DNA of 34,285 nt, taken from Methylobacterium gregans (GTDB taxonomy: Bacteria > Pseudomonadota > Alphaproteobacteria > Rhizobiales > Beijerinckiaceae). Positions 21,888 to 30,325 of the stretch are shown piece after piece (within the stretch, counting starts at the first letter, position 1; each line of letters opens with the position of its first letter). The notes beneath the pieces are model-generated. The model saw nothing but the letters and a program-made list of their open reading frames with translations, was not told the origin of the DNA and did no database searches. The stretch covers positions 1-34,285 of the forward strand of contig NZ_BPQM01000006.1 in the NCBI RefSeq assembly GCF_022179245.1. The letters run 5' to 3'. A program made the position numbers and the translations under genes.

Positions 21888-23165
21888 ATGAGCAAGGCTC
21901 TGGAAGGCATCAAGGTTCTGGACTTCACGCATGTCCAGTCCGGCCCCACCTGTACGCAGCTCCTCGCGTGGTTCGGCGCCGACGTGATCAAGGTCGAGCG
22001 CCCGGGCGTCGGCGACGCCACCCGCGGCCAGCTCCAGGACATCCCGGACGTGGACAGCCTCTATTTCACGATGCTGAACCACAACAAGCGCTCGATCACG
22101 CTCGATTCCAAGAACCCCAAGGGCAAGGAGGTGCTCTGGCGCCTCATCAAGGAGTGCGACGTCCTCGTCGAGAACTTCGCCCCCGGCGCGCTCGCCCGCA
22201 TGGGCCTGACCTGGGAGAAGATCCACGAGGCCAACCCGCGCATGATTCTGGCCTCCGTGAAGGGCTTCGGCCCCGGCCGCTACGAGGATTGCAAGGTCTA
22301 CGAGAACGTCGCCCAGTGCGCTGGCGGCGCCGCCTCGACCACGGGTTTTCGCGACGGCATCCCGATGGTGACGGGGGCGCAGATCGGCGATTCCGGCACC
22401 GGCCTGCACCTCGCGCTCGGCATCGTCACGGCCCTGTTCCACCGTACGCACAGCGGCCTCGGGCAGCGGGTCGACTGCGCCATGCAGGACAGCGTGCTGA
22501 ACCTCTGCCGGGTGAAGCTGCGCGACCAGCAGCGCCTCGCCCACGGCCCCCTCCGTGAGTACAGCCAGTTCGGCGAGGGCATCCCGTTCGGTGATGCCAC
22601 GCCGCGCGCGGGCAACGATTCCGGCGGCGGCCAGCCCGGCCGCATCCTCAAGTGCAAGGGCTGGGAGCACGATCCCAACGCCTACATCTACTTCATCACG
22701 CAAGGCCCGGTCTGGGAGCCGATCTGCGACATCATCGGCGAGCCCGGCTGGAAGACCGACCCGAACTACGCCACGCCCAAGGCGCGCCTGCCGCATCTCA
22801 ACGAGATCTTCACGCGCATCGAAGCCTGGACGATGAAGCACGACAAGTTCGAGGCGATGGACATCCTCAACAAGTACGACATCCCCTGCGGCCCGATCCT
22901 GTCGATGAAGGAGATCGCCGAGGACGAGGCCCTGCACCGGACCGGCACGATCGTCGAGGTCGATCACCCGACCCGGGGCAAGTACCTGACGGTCGGAAAC
23001 CCGATCAAGCTCTCGGCGAGCCCCGCCGACGTGACGCGCTCGCCGCTCTTGGGCGAGCACACCGACGAGATCCTGCGCGACGTGCTCGGCTACTCGGAGG
23101 CCGAGATCGCCGAGATCGAGCATTCGGGCGCGGTCGGCGCGGTGCAGAAGATCGCCGCCGAGTAG
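21888..23165 (+). CDS. frc: Formyl-CoA:oxalate CoA-transferase
   Basis: The 425-residue product is a class III CoA-transferase close to formyl-CoA:oxalate CoA-transferase, which moves CoA from formyl-CoA to oxalate, giving oxalyl-CoA and formate. The likely acyl-accepting Asp is Asp168 in [10 protein letters not shown], and the glycine loop SGGGQPG (245-251) is diagnostic of formyl-CoA transferases. The sequence is highly conserved over its full length. AGGGAAGAGACG precedes the ATG. The partner enzyme oxalyl-CoA decarboxylase (oxc) is not in the window. In Methylobacterium, oxalyl-CoA can also be reduced to glyoxylate for the serine cycle. A hydrolase/formyltransferase-like gene follows 133 bp later. 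Confidence 0.95.
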   Translation: MSKALEGIKVLDFTHVQSGPTCTQLLAWFGADVIKVERPGVGDATRGQLQDIPDVDSLYFTMLNHNKRSITLDSKNPKGKEVLWRLIKECDVLVENFAPGALARMGLTWEKIHEANPRMILASVKGFGPGRYEDCKVYENVAQCAGGAASTTGFRDGIPMVTGAQIGDSGTGLHLALGIVTALFHRTHSGLGQRVDCAMQDSVLNLCRVKLRDQQRLAHGPLREYSQFGEGIPFGDATPRAGNDSGGGQPGRILKCKGWEHDPNAYIYFITQGPVWEPICDIIGEPGWKTDPNYATPKARLPHLNEIFTRIEAWTMKHDKFEAMDILNKYDIPCGPILSMKEIAEDEALHRTGTIVEVDHPTRGKYLTVGNPIKLSASPADVTRSPLLGEHTDEILRDVLGYSEAEIAEIEHSGAVGAVQKIAAE

Positions 23166-23230
23166 CGGCCGCGACTCCCGCCGCGGCGTCCTCCGCGAGG
23201 CCGCGGCCCCGATGACGTTCCGTCCCTGAA

Positions 23231-23258
23231 CGCGGGCGCGGTTCTCCCCGCGCCCGCG
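23231..23258 (+). terminator. Hairpin between frc and the formyltransferase-like gene
   Basis: Perfect 11-bp GC stem (23231-23241 with 23248-23258), 6-nt loop, no T-run. It could partly terminate or protect the frc message rather than fully separate the two genes. Confidence 0.4.
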
Positions 23259-23298
23259 CTGCCGTCCGGCCTCTCAGGGACTGCCGAGAGGATCATTC

Positions 23299-24231
23299 AT
23301 GCGCGTCGCCTTCATCGGTCAGCAGGATTTCGGCAAGGCGGTGCTAGAGGCCTTCCTCGACCGCGGCGACACGGTGGCGGGGGTGTTCTGCGCCCCCGAG
23401 AAGCCGGGCGCCAAGCCCGACGTGCTGCGCACGGCCGCCGAGGAGCGCGGTCTGCCGGTGTTCCAGTTCCCGAGCCTGAAGAGCGCGGAGGCGGAAGGAG
23501 CGATGCGCGGGCTCGACGCCGACATCGGCATCATGGCCTACGTGCTGCAGTTCGCGCCGCAGGACTTCGTCAACATCCCGAAGCACGGCACGATCCAGTA
23601 CCACCCCTCGCTGCTGCCGCGCTATCGCGGCCCCTCCTCGATCAACTGGCCGATCGCCCGCGGCGACACCGAGACCGGGCTCACCATCTTCCGCCCGACC
23701 GACGGCCTCGATGAGGGGCCGGTGATCCTTCAGAAGACCTGCGCGATCGGGCCCGACGACACGCTGGGCGACGTCTACTTCAAGCAGCTCTTTCCCCAGG
23801 GCGTCGCCGCGATGCTGGAGGCCGCCGACCTCGTGGTGGCGGGCGAGCACGTCGAGATCGCCCAGGACGAGGATGCAGCGAGCTACGAGGGCTGGTTCCG
23901 CACCCGCGAATCCGCGATCAACTGGGCGAGCCATGCGGAGCACGTCTACGCCGTCATCCGCGCCTCGAACCCGGCGCCCGGCGCCTGGACGACGCTCGCG
24001 GGCAAGACCCTGCAGATCTTCGACGCCAAGCTGCACCCGATCCGCCGCTTCGGCGACGTGCGGGGCAAGCTCGGCGAGGTGGTGGCGGTCAGTGAGGACT
24101 CGTTCCGCGTCGCCGCGCAGGGCGGGCAGATCGAGGTGTTCCGGGTGAAGCCGGAGGGCGGCCGGAAGGTCTCGGCGGGGGAATTCGCGCGCGAGGGCGG
24201 ATTGAGCCTCGGCACGATCCTCGGCGGGTAG
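23299..24231 (+). CDS. 10-formyltetrahydrofolate hydrolase/formyltransferase-like protein
   Basis: The 310-residue product has an N-terminal formyltransferase domain (1 to about 200) and a C-terminal Fmt-type beta domain (about 205-300). The catalytic region reads IQYHPSLLPRYRGPSSINW with His102 and FRPTDGLDEG with Asp138. The 36-residue His-Asp spacing and the YHPSLLP sequence match the hydrolase domain of 10-formyl-THF dehydrogenase (ALDH1L), where these are His106 and Asp142. They differ from Met-tRNA formyltransferase, which has an Asn two residues before the His. So it probably handles 10-formyl-THF rather than tRNA. Next to frc, it could connect formyl-CoA/formate with folate one-carbon carriers; that link is inference. 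AGAGGATCATTC precedes the ATG. Confidence 0.85.
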   Translation: MRVAFIGQQDFGKAVLEAFLDRGDTVAGVFCAPEKPGAKPDVLRTAAEERGLPVFQFPSLKSAEAEGAMRGLDADIGIMAYVLQFAPQDFVNIPKHGTIQYHPSLLPRYRGPSSINWPIARGDTETGLTIFRPTDGLDEGPVILQKTCAIGPDDTLGDVYFKQLFPQGVAAMLEAADLVVAGEHVEIAQDEDAASYEGWFRTRESAINWASHAEHVYAVIRASNPAPGAWTTLAGKTLQIFDAKLHPIRRFGDVRGKLGEVVAVSEDSFRVAAQGGQIEVFRVKPEGGRKVSAGEFAREGGLSLGTILGG

Positions 24232-24277
24232 GCTCCGGGTCCTCACCGGATCAGGCGCATAGATGTCCCCCTACTTC

Positions 24278-24456
24278 TCCCTCCCCCCTCTGCGGGGGAG
24301 GGTGGCCCTCGCGTCAGCGAGGGTCGGAGAGGGGAAACCCAGCGTCAGGCGGAGGCGACGTCTTCATGCAGGGCGGAGCCCGATCCTGCACCGTTGCTCC
24401 CCTCACCCGACCCGGCCTGACGGCCGGCCCACCCTCTCCCGCAAAGGGGAGAGGGG
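24278..24456. repeat. Bipartite palindromic repeat (REP-like) between genes
   Basis: Two diverged units, 24278-24334 and 24397-24456, are inverted relative to each other. Each contains an inner hairpin: CCCTCGC-GTCA-GCGAGGG in the first and GGCC-TGAC-GGCC in the second, flanked by CCCTCTCCC/GGGGAGAGGG-type arms. This is the structure of dispersed extragenic palindromes. A half-copy appears at 33030-33053. The 298 bp between the formyltransferase-like gene and the transporter gene hold nothing else. Confidence 0.7.
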
Positions 24457-24529
24457 TGATTCCTGCGGGACTTCCGAGGCGATCAGACGGGAGCGTCCCG
24501 CCCCTCGAGAGGGCGGGGCGTCCCCTCGC

Positions 24530-26047
24530 CTACTCCGCCGGTTGAGCCGTCAGCACCGGCTGGCGGCGCATCAGGGCGATGTAGATCGCGAAGCCCAGCG
24601 CGCAGCCGATGAACCATGTGAAGTTCGCCACGACCCCGAGGCTCGGGATCAGCACGCAGAGCGCCGGCACCAGCGCCGAGGGGATCAGCGCCGTCACGGC
24701 GGCCCGGTTATAGCCGTTCTCGTACCAGTAGGTGCCGGCCGGGCTCATCGTGTAGAGGTCGTCAAGAACGATCCTCTCTTTCTTCACGAGATAGAAGTCG
24801 GCGATCAGGATGCCGAACAGCGGGCCGATGAAGGCGCCCAGGATATCCAGCGTGTAGTGGATCACCGCCGGGTTGTTGTAGAGGTTCCACGGCGTGATGA
24901 AGATCGAGCCGACGGCCGCGATCATTCCGCCCATCCGCCACGAGATCCGCTTCGGGGCGACGTTCGAGAAGTCGAAGGCCGGCGAGACGAAGTTGGCCAC
25001 GATGTTGATGCCGATCGTCGCCACCATGAAGGTGAAGGCGCCGAGCACCACCGCGAAGGTGCTGTCGATGCGGCTCACCGTCTCGACCGGATCGGTGATC
25101 AGGTGGCCGAAGACCGGCACGGTGGCCGACGCCGTGATGACGGTGAGCAGCGAGAAGCCCAGGAAGTTGACCGGCAGGCCCCAGAAATTGCCCCGCTTCA
25201 CCGCCGCGAAGCTCGAACCGTAGCGCGAGAAGTCGCCGAAGTTCAGCATCGGACCGGAGAAGTAGGAGACCACCAGTGCAACGGCGTTGAGCATCACCGG
25301 CAGCGCCGCCCAGCCCGTGTGCTTCACCTCGCCCAGCGTCAGGCCGATATTGCCGATGCCCGCCCGCCAGACGAGGTAGCCGGCCAGCGCGATCATCACG
25401 ACGTAGACGGCCGGGCCCGCCCAGTCGATGAAGACGCGGATCGCCTCCATGCCGCGCCAGAACACCAGCGCCTGCACGACCCAGAGAAACATGAACGAGG
25501 CCCAGCCGAGCGCCGAGAGACCGGCGAAGCCGTAGCGCGTCAGGTCGGCGTAGGGAGCGAGTTCGGGGTAGAAGCGCAGCGCCACCACCATGAAGGCGGC
25601 GGACGCGAGGTAGGTCTGGATGCCGTACCACGCCACCGCGATCAGGCCGCGGATGATTGCCGGGATGTTGGCGCCCTTCACCCCGAAGGAGGCGCGGCAG
25701 ATCACCGGATAGGGCGTGCCCGAGACCTGGCTGGGCTTGGCCACGAGGTTGCAGAAGATCTGCACGATCACGATCCCGACGATGAGCGCGATCAGCACCT
25801 GCCAGCTCACGAGGCCGAGCGAGAACAGGCTGCCGGCGGTGACGTAGCCGCCGACGCTGTGCACGTCCGACATCCAGAAGGCGAAGATGTTGTAGGTGCC
25901 CCAGGTCTGCTTCCTGAGCGGCGCCAGATCCTCGTTGACGAGGTTCGGGTCGTAGCTCGGCTTCAGGATGACCGCGCCGTGCGTGCCGCCCGGCACATCC
26001 GGGACCGCGGCGCCGGGGGGCGCGAGCTCGTTTGCGTGAATCGACAT
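24530..26047 (-). CDS. NCS1-family nucleobase/hydantoin-type transporter
   Basis: The 505-residue product is a nucleobase:cation symporter-1 member. The N-terminal NEDLAPLRKQTWGTYNIFAFWMSD is the family hallmark, followed by about 12 membrane helices (for example VGGYVTAGSLFSLGLVSWQVL and SGTPYPVICRASFGVKGANIPA). NCS1 proteins import uracil, allantoin, hydantoins, cytosine or thiamine with Na+ or H+. The chosen ATG gives MSIHANEL and follows GGGAGGTGGCAG; the longer frame adds only nine residues without a ribosome-binding site. It is divergent from a RutR-like regulator, which suggests control by a pyrimidine or purine breakdown signal. Confidence 0.9.
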   Translation of the reverse strand: MSIHANELAPPGAAVPDVPGGTHGAVILKPSYDPNLVNEDLAPLRKQTWGTYNIFAFWMSDVHSVGGYVTAGSLFSLGLVSWQVLIALIVGIVIVQIFCNLVAKPSQVSGTPYPVICRASFGVKGANIPAIIRGLIAVAWYGIQTYLASAAFMVVALRFYPELAPYADLTRYGFAGLSALGWASFMFLWVVQALVFWRGMEAIRVFIDWAGPAVYVVMIALAGYLVWRAGIGNIGLTLGEVKHTGWAALPVMLNAVALVVSYFSGPMLNFGDFSRYGSSFAAVKRGNFWGLPVNFLGFSLLTVITASATVPVFGHLITDPVETVSRIDSTFAVVLGAFTFMVATIGINIVANFVSPAFDFSNVAPKRISWRMGGMIAAVGSIFITPWNLYNNPAVIHYTLDILGAFIGPLFGILIADFYLVKKERIVLDDLYTMSPAGTYWYENGYNRAAVTALIPSALVPALCVLIPSLGVVANFTWFIGCALGFAIYIALMRRQPVLTAQPAE

Positions 26048-26140
26048 CTGCCACCTCCCAAGTGGTCTGGCCAATGGCCCAGTCTCGTCCGACTGCTCGT
26101 TGGCCGCAGGAGCGGCGTCGCAATCGTTGTGCCGGTTTTT

Positions 26141-26171
26141 AACGATCGGTAAGATCTCTTAAACGATCGGT
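26141..26171. promoter_or_regulatory. Duplicated TetR-type operator in the transporter/regulator intergenic region
   Basis: AACGATCGGT occurs at 26141-26150 and again at 26162-26171, exactly 21 bp (two helical turns) apart. Each has the palindromic core CGATCG and the general look of TetR-family half-sites (ACCGATCGTT). It lies 94 bp from the transporter start and 116 bp from the regulator start. Confidence 0.6.
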
Positions 26172-26287
26172 CCGTGCAAGTGTCCGCATCCGGGTTTCCC
26201 GGACCGGATCGTGCAAGGATGCCGGCGGGGAGCGAACCGGCGCGGGCGGTTCGGAAGCGCGAGGCGGCGGAGCGTGCGGTGCGTTCG

Positions 26288-26956
26288 ATGGCGGTGAAGG
26301 ACAAGCAGGTGCGGATCCGCGGCTCCTCGCGCGGCGGGCGGCGCCCACCCTCAGGGCCGAACGCCGAGGACAAGATCTTGGACGCGGCCGAGCTCGTCTT
26401 CGGCAATTACGGCCTGCGCGGCGCCACCACGGCCCTGATCGCCGAGGGGGCGGGCGTGTCGAAGCCCCACCTGTACTACTACTTCGACAACAAGGAGGAC
26501 TTGTACCGCGCCCTCTTGGAGCGGGCGATGAACCGCTGGGCGGCCGATATCGACGCGCTCGACGCCTCGGGCGATCTGCGCACGGTGCTCAGGGACTACA
26601 TCCACCGCAAGATCGACTTCTCGCGGGACCACCCGTCCCTATCGAAGATCTATGCCACCGAAATCATCAGCGGTGCCCCTCATATCGGCAGCTTCATCGA
26701 GCGGGTCTCCACGCCGCAGCTGCTCGCCAAGGTGGCGATGGTCGAGGAATGGGCGGCGGCCGGCAAGGTCCGGCCGATCAGCCCGGCGGACCTGTTCTTC
26801 TGCATCTGGGCGATGACCCAGGCCTACGCCGACTTCTCGGACCAGATGGCGCTGATGAAGCGGAAGGCGCGGCTGGAAGAGGCCGATTACGACGCCGCGA
26901 AGGCGACGATCGTGCAGCTCGTCTTCGGCGGCCTCGGACTGGCGCCGGAGGTCTGA
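26288..26956 (+). CDS. TetR-family regulator, RutR-like
   Basis: The 222-residue product has a TetR helix-turn-helix (about 27-73: AEDKILDAAELVFGNYGLRG, then AEGAGVSKPHLYYYFDNKEDLY). Its ligand domain resembles the C-terminal domain of RutR/YcdC (YIHRKIDFSRDHPSLSKIYATEIISGAP; LFFCIWAMTQAYADFSDQ). RutR senses uracil or thymine and controls pyrimidine degradation and pH genes. I chose the ATG at MAVKDKQVR because it places the helix-turn-helix at the usual distance; ATG 26219 and GTG 26174 are longer alternatives. Divergent from the NCS1 transporter, its likely target, with a doubled operator between them. Confidence 0.88.
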   Translation: MAVKDKQVRIRGSSRGGRRPPSGPNAEDKILDAAELVFGNYGLRGATTALIAEGAGVSKPHLYYYFDNKEDLYRALLERAMNRWAADIDALDASGDLRTVLRDYIHRKIDFSRDHPSLSKIYATEIISGAPHIGSFIERVSTPQLLAKVAMVEEWAAAGKVRPISPADLFFCIWAMTQAYADFSDQMALMKRKARLEEADYDAAKATIVQLVFGGLGLAPEV

Positions 26957-26994
26957 CCCACGGACGACTCGCGACGCCCCGGATCGCCGTGGCC

Positions 26995-27279
26995 TCAGCG
27001 CGCCTCGACCAGCGCTGGGTAGACCATCCGGACGTTGCGCCGCGTCTCCGGGATCTCGGTCGCCTGCCCCCTGTGAGCCGTCGCGGCCGGCAGGGTCGCG
27101 CTCGTCTGGGACGGGCGCAGGCGCCAGATCTCGGCGCCGATCTCCAGCCGCGGCCGCGCCTGCCCCAGCGTGCCCCCCAGCGTGCCGTCGGCGGCGTGGG
27201 TCGGAAACGTCGTCGGTCCGGCCGCGAGGGCGGCCAGGAGGGCGAGACGGGCACTCTCTCTCAAAAGTCGGGATTTCAT
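26995..27279 (-). CDS. Small secreted hypothetical protein, 94 residues
   Basis: The product begins with a signal peptide (MKSRLLRESARLALLAALAA, then GPTTFPTHAAD). The mature 65 residues (RPRLEIGAEIWRLRPSQTSA is the best conserved-looking part) contain no cysteine. No clear ribosome-binding site precedes the ATG. No family recognised. It is convergent with the tetR-type gene and divergent from the MFS gene. Confidence 0.55.
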   Translation of the reverse strand: MKSRLLRESARLALLAALAAGPTTFPTHAADGTLGGTLGQARPRLEIGAEIWRLRPSQTSATLPAATAHRGQATEIPETRRNVRMVYPALVEAR

Positions 27280-27395
27280 CGGGACGCATCCGCGTGAGCG
27301 CCCTAGTTCAGCCCGACGCCGGTGAAGGTCCCTCTGAACGGACGGACACTGCACAGACTTCCCAACATCTCCCGCGAGTCAGGGTAAACACGCGC

Positions 27396-28892
27396 ATGGC
27401 GAGCAAGGTCGAGGGCAAGGTCGCGGGCAAGGTCGCGGGGGCTGGCACCACGCCGGAGCGGGTGCCGATGGGCGAGGTCGTCGACACCGACATCGCGGGA
27501 CGCCTCGACCGGCTGCCCTGGGGCCGCTTCCACGTCCTCGTCATCGTGGCGCTCGGCATCACCTGGGTGCTGGACGGGCTGGAGGTGACGCTGGCCGGCG
27601 CCCTGGTGGGGGCGCTGCGCAACCCGCCGATGTCCTTCAGCGAGTTCGACGTGGGGCTCGCCGCGAGTTCCTACCTCGTCGGCGCGGTGACGGGGGCGGT
27701 CGGCTTCGGCTGGCTCACCGACCGGATCGGGCGCAAGAAGCTGTTCTTCATCACGCTCGCCCTCTACCTCGTCGCCACCGCGGCCACCGGTCTGTCCTGG
27801 GACATCTACAGCTTCTGCGTCTTCCGCTTCCTCACGGGCGCGGGCATCGGCGGCGAGTACACGGCGATCAACTCGACGATCCAGGAGCTCGTGCCGGCCA
27901 AGGCCCGGGGCTGGACCAACCTCGTCATCAACGGCTCGTTCTGGATCGGAGCGGCGCTCGGCTCCTTCATGTCGATCGTGCTGCTGCGCCCGGAGGTGAT
28001 CGACCCGGCCTGGGGCTGGCGCGTCGCCTTCTTCACGGGCGGCGCCATCGGCCTCGTGATCCTGTTCCTGCGCCGCTGGATCCCCGAGAGCCCGCGCTGG
28101 CTCGTCACCCACGGCTACGCGGCGGAGGCGGACCGCGTGGTCACCGGCATCGAGAAGCGCTTCACGGACGCGGGCGTCACCCTGCCGCCCCCGGACCCGA
28201 AGAAGCACACGCGGCTGCGCACCCGCCACCACACCCCGCTCTCCGAGGTAGCGCACGCCATGTTCGTGACGAGCCGCAAGCAGACCCTTGTCGGCCTCTG
28301 CCTGATGATCGGGCAGGCCTTCTTCTACAACGCCCTGTTCTTCACCTACGCGCTGGTGCTCGAGCGCTTCTACGGGGTGCCGGGCGGCCATGTCGGCTGG
28401 TACCTGCTGCCCTTCGCGCTGGGCTCCTTCCTGGGGCCTGTCCTGCTCGGGCGGTTCTTCGACACGATCGGGCGGCGCCCGATGATCGCCTTCACGTACG
28501 GTATCTCCGCCGTGCTGCTGGCCATCGCCGGCTACCTGTTCAAGATCGAGCTCCTGGGGCCGGTGGGCCAGACGGCGGCCTGGATGGTGGTGTTCTTCTT
28601 CGCCTCGGCGGCGGCGAGTTCGGCCTACCTGACGGTGGCCGAGACCTTCCCGCTGGAGATCCGCGCGCTCGCCATCGCCGCCTTCTACGCCCTCGGCACG
28701 GGCATCGGCGGCGTCTCGGGCCCGCTTCTGTTCGGAACGCTGGTCGAGACCGGCTCGCGGGACGCGGTCTTCGGCGGCTACCTGCTCGGCGCCGCGCTGA
28801 TGCTGGTGGCCTCGGTCGTCGGCGGGGTCTGGGGGACGGCCGCGGAGGGCCGCTCGCTCGAGGACGTCTCGAAGCCGCTCGCCGCGGCCTGA
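27396..28892 (+). CDS. MFS transporter, sugar/aromatic-acid:H+ symporter type
   Basis: The 498-residue product has 12 predicted membrane helices. The MFS signature GWLTDRIGRKKL follows helix 2 and RFFDTIGRRP follows helix 8; GAGIGGEYTAINSTIQEL in helix 4-5 and PESPRWLVTHG after helix 6 are typical of the sugar-porter and related families. The N-terminal 35 residues contain VEGKVAGKVAG, an unusual hydrophilic near-repeat. Substrate cannot be assigned. The chosen ATG (MASKVEG) has only a weak AGGG upstream; an alternative GTG lies at 27294. Confidence 0.82.
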   Translation: MASKVEGKVAGKVAGAGTTPERVPMGEVVDTDIAGRLDRLPWGRFHVLVIVALGITWVLDGLEVTLAGALVGALRNPPMSFSEFDVGLAASSYLVGAVTGAVGFGWLTDRIGRKKLFFITLALYLVATAATGLSWDIYSFCVFRFLTGAGIGGEYTAINSTIQELVPAKARGWTNLVINGSFWIGAALGSFMSIVLLRPEVIDPAWGWRVAFFTGGAIGLVILFLRRWIPESPRWLVTHGYAAEADRVVTGIEKRFTDAGVTLPPPDPKKHTRLRTRHHTPLSEVAHAMFVTSRKQTLVGLCLMIGQAFFYNALFFTYALVLERFYGVPGGHVGWYLLPFALGSFLGPVLLGRFFDTIGRRPMIAFTYGISAVLLAIAGYLFKIELLGPVGQTAAWMVVFFFASAAASSAYLTVAETFPLEIRALAIAAFYALGTGIGGVSGPLLFGTLVETGSRDAVFGGYLLGAALMLVASVVGGVWGTAAEGRSLEDVSKPLAAA

Positions 28893-28907
28893 GAACGATC
28901 CGGGATT

Positions 28908-28930
28908 CCGAAGGGCCTGAGGCCCTTCGG
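28908..28930. terminator. Hairpin between convergent genes
   Basis: Perfect 10-bp stem (28908-28917 with 28921-28930), 3-nt loop, between the MFS gene and the convergent secreted-protein gene. No T-run. Confidence 0.55.
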
Positions 28931-28969
28931 CGGGGTCTCGGGCAGGATTTCGGAGCCGCGCCCCGAGCC

Positions 28970-29347
28970 TCAGGGCCTCCCTTTCTCCTTCGGAACCTTG
29001 GCGGCCTCGCCCTTGCGCGGCGCGGCGGGGCCGAGCGCTCCGGCCGTCACCCACTGGCAGACGCCCGTGCCCTGCAGCCCGAGGCAATCGTAGGCCTGGC
29101 CGTCGAGGGCGACGTGGTCGCTGATGCCGGTGACGCTCTCAGGGGTGATCGCGCCGCAGCCGAGATGGTCGGCCTTCGGGTCGGCCAGCAGCGCGGCGGC
29201 AGCGGCCGCATCGCCTGTCTGGCGCATCAGCAGGCGGTAATTCGCGAGCGAGGCGCAGCCGATCACCGGCGGGGTTTTCTTCGCGGTGGCCGGCTGGGCG
29301 AGCGCCGGGCCTGCGAGGCAGAGGATGAGCGGGAGCACGGCGCGCAT
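28970..29347 (-). CDS. Secreted hypothetical protein with four cysteines, 125 residues
   Basis: The signal peptide is clear (MRAVLPLILCLAGPALAQP). The mature part contains CASLANYRLLMRQTGDAAAA, LGCGAITPESV, and YDCLGLQGTGVCQWV: four cysteines that can form two disulfides in the periplasm. A Lys-rich tail (RKGEAAKVPKEKGRP) follows. The pattern resembles small periplasmic proteins of unknown function found in Methylobacterium-type genomes. It lies 34 bp downstream of the TPR lipoprotein gene on the same strand and may be co-transcribed with it. Confidence 0.75.
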   Translation of the reverse strand: MRAVLPLILCLAGPALAQPATAKKTPPVIGCASLANYRLLMRQTGDAAAAAALLADPKADHLGCGAITPESVTGISDHVALDGQAYDCLGLQGTGVCQWVTAGALGPAAPRKGEAAKVPKEKGRP

Positions 29348-29381
29348 GGCGCTTCCTACCACGCGCGGGCGCGGGCGGCAG

Positions 29382-30200
29382 CTATCCCCGCGGGTCGGCG
29401 GCGGACCCGAGCGCGGCGGCGGGCTTCGCGGCCGGCTTGCTGGCCGCACGGTCGGCAGCCTCGATCGCCTTCCAGCGGTTCGGCTGGGCGACCAGCCCCC
29501 GCAGCGAGGCGACGCTGGCCTCGGCCTCGGCGGGGGGAAGGTCCTGGCGCAGCAGCGCCTCGGCTTCGGGAAAGCGGCCCTTGAGACCGAGAACCAGGGC
29601 GAGGTTCGCCCGCACTCGCGCGTCGGCGGCGGGATTCTGGGTGGCGCGGCGCAGCACCGCCTCGGCCTGATCGAGCTGGCGGGCCAGGGCGTAGGACAGG
29701 CCGAGATTGGACAGGATGGAGGGCTCCTCCGGCCGGATCTTCAGCGCCGCCTCGTAGAAGCCCTGCGCGCGGGCGTGATCGCCGAGCTGGTCGGCGGCCG
29801 AGCCCTGCGCTGAGAGGATGCGCCAGTCCGGCTGGGACGGCGTGTGGGCGTTCTGGAGGACCTCCTGCGCCTCTTGGAAGCGCCCCACTTCGACGAGCAC
29901 CTTGCCGTAGGCGCCGAGCACCGCCTGGTTGCGCGGGTTGCGCAGCGCCGCCTGCTGCAGCACCGCGGCGGCCTGCGTCCGCTGGTCCGTGGCGCGCAGG
30001 GCCTGGGCGTAGCGCATCGCGCCGGGGAGGTCGTTCGGGTTCTCGCGGTAGCGGGCGGCCAGCGCCTCGACCTCGGCCCGATCGAGGGGCGCGCGCGCGG
30101 CCGGTCCGATCGAGCCGGTGGTCTCGGGCGCGCGGGTCTGGCAGGCACCGAGCGCGAGCGCGACGAGCGCAGCTGCCAAGAGGCGCAGGGCCGGGTTCAT
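29382..30200 (-). CDS. TPR-repeat lipoprotein, TadD-like
   Basis: The 272-residue product has a lipoprotein signal peptide ending in LALGAC (Cys20), so it is anchored in a membrane facing the periplasm. At least five tetratricopeptide repeats follow (GAMRYAQALRATDQRTQAAAVL, then AVLGAYGKVLVEVGRFQEAQEVL and ILSNLGLSYALARQLDQAEAVL among them). The architecture matches TadD, the pilotin-like assembly factor of Flp/Tad pili. No other tad gene is in the window, so this copy is an orphan here, and a different assembly role is possible. I chose the ATG that directly precedes the lipoprotein signal. Confidence 0.82.
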   Translation of the reverse strand: MNPALRLLAAALVALALGACQTRAPETTGSIGPAARAPLDRAEVEALAARYRENPNDLPGAMRYAQALRATDQRTQAAAVLQQAALRNPRNQAVLGAYGKVLVEVGRFQEAQEVLQNAHTPSQPDWRILSAQGSAADQLGDHARAQGFYEAALKIRPEEPSILSNLGLSYALARQLDQAEAVLRRATQNPAADARVRANLALVLGLKGRFPEAEALLRQDLPPAEAEASVASLRGLVAQPNRWKAIEAADRAASKPAAKPAAALGSAADPRG

Positions 30201-30325
30201 GGTCCGCTCCGGAAACACAGAGGGGCCGCACGAACTTCACGGCCCCGCTTGCCCGGCGTAGAATGTTAACCCTAACCGGCGGTTAAACGGTTCTACCTCC
30301 GAAGGGTGTGGAGACGACGGGGCGC

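Noticed and set aside
21687..23123. Minus-strand open frame of 478 codons opposite frc
   Set aside because: frc is strongly conserved on the plus strand; the antisense product has no recognisable domain.
26067..26082. CTGGCCA-N2-GGCCCAG as a RutR site upstream of the NCS1 gene
   Set aside because: It matches the E. coli RutR consensus (TTGACCA-N2-TGGTCAA) at only about 8 of 14 positions, and simple GGCC palindromes are common at this GC content.
24263..26152. Plus-strand open frame of 629 codons
   Set aside because: It is the antisense shadow of the NCS1 transporter gene. It is dominated by Arg, Asp, Glu, His and Gly without any domain pattern, as expected from the complementary frame of a high-GC gene.
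27303..29087. Minus-strand open frame of 594 codons
   Set aside because: Antisense shadow of the MFS transporter at 27396-28892; composition is charged and repetitive, and no family is visible.
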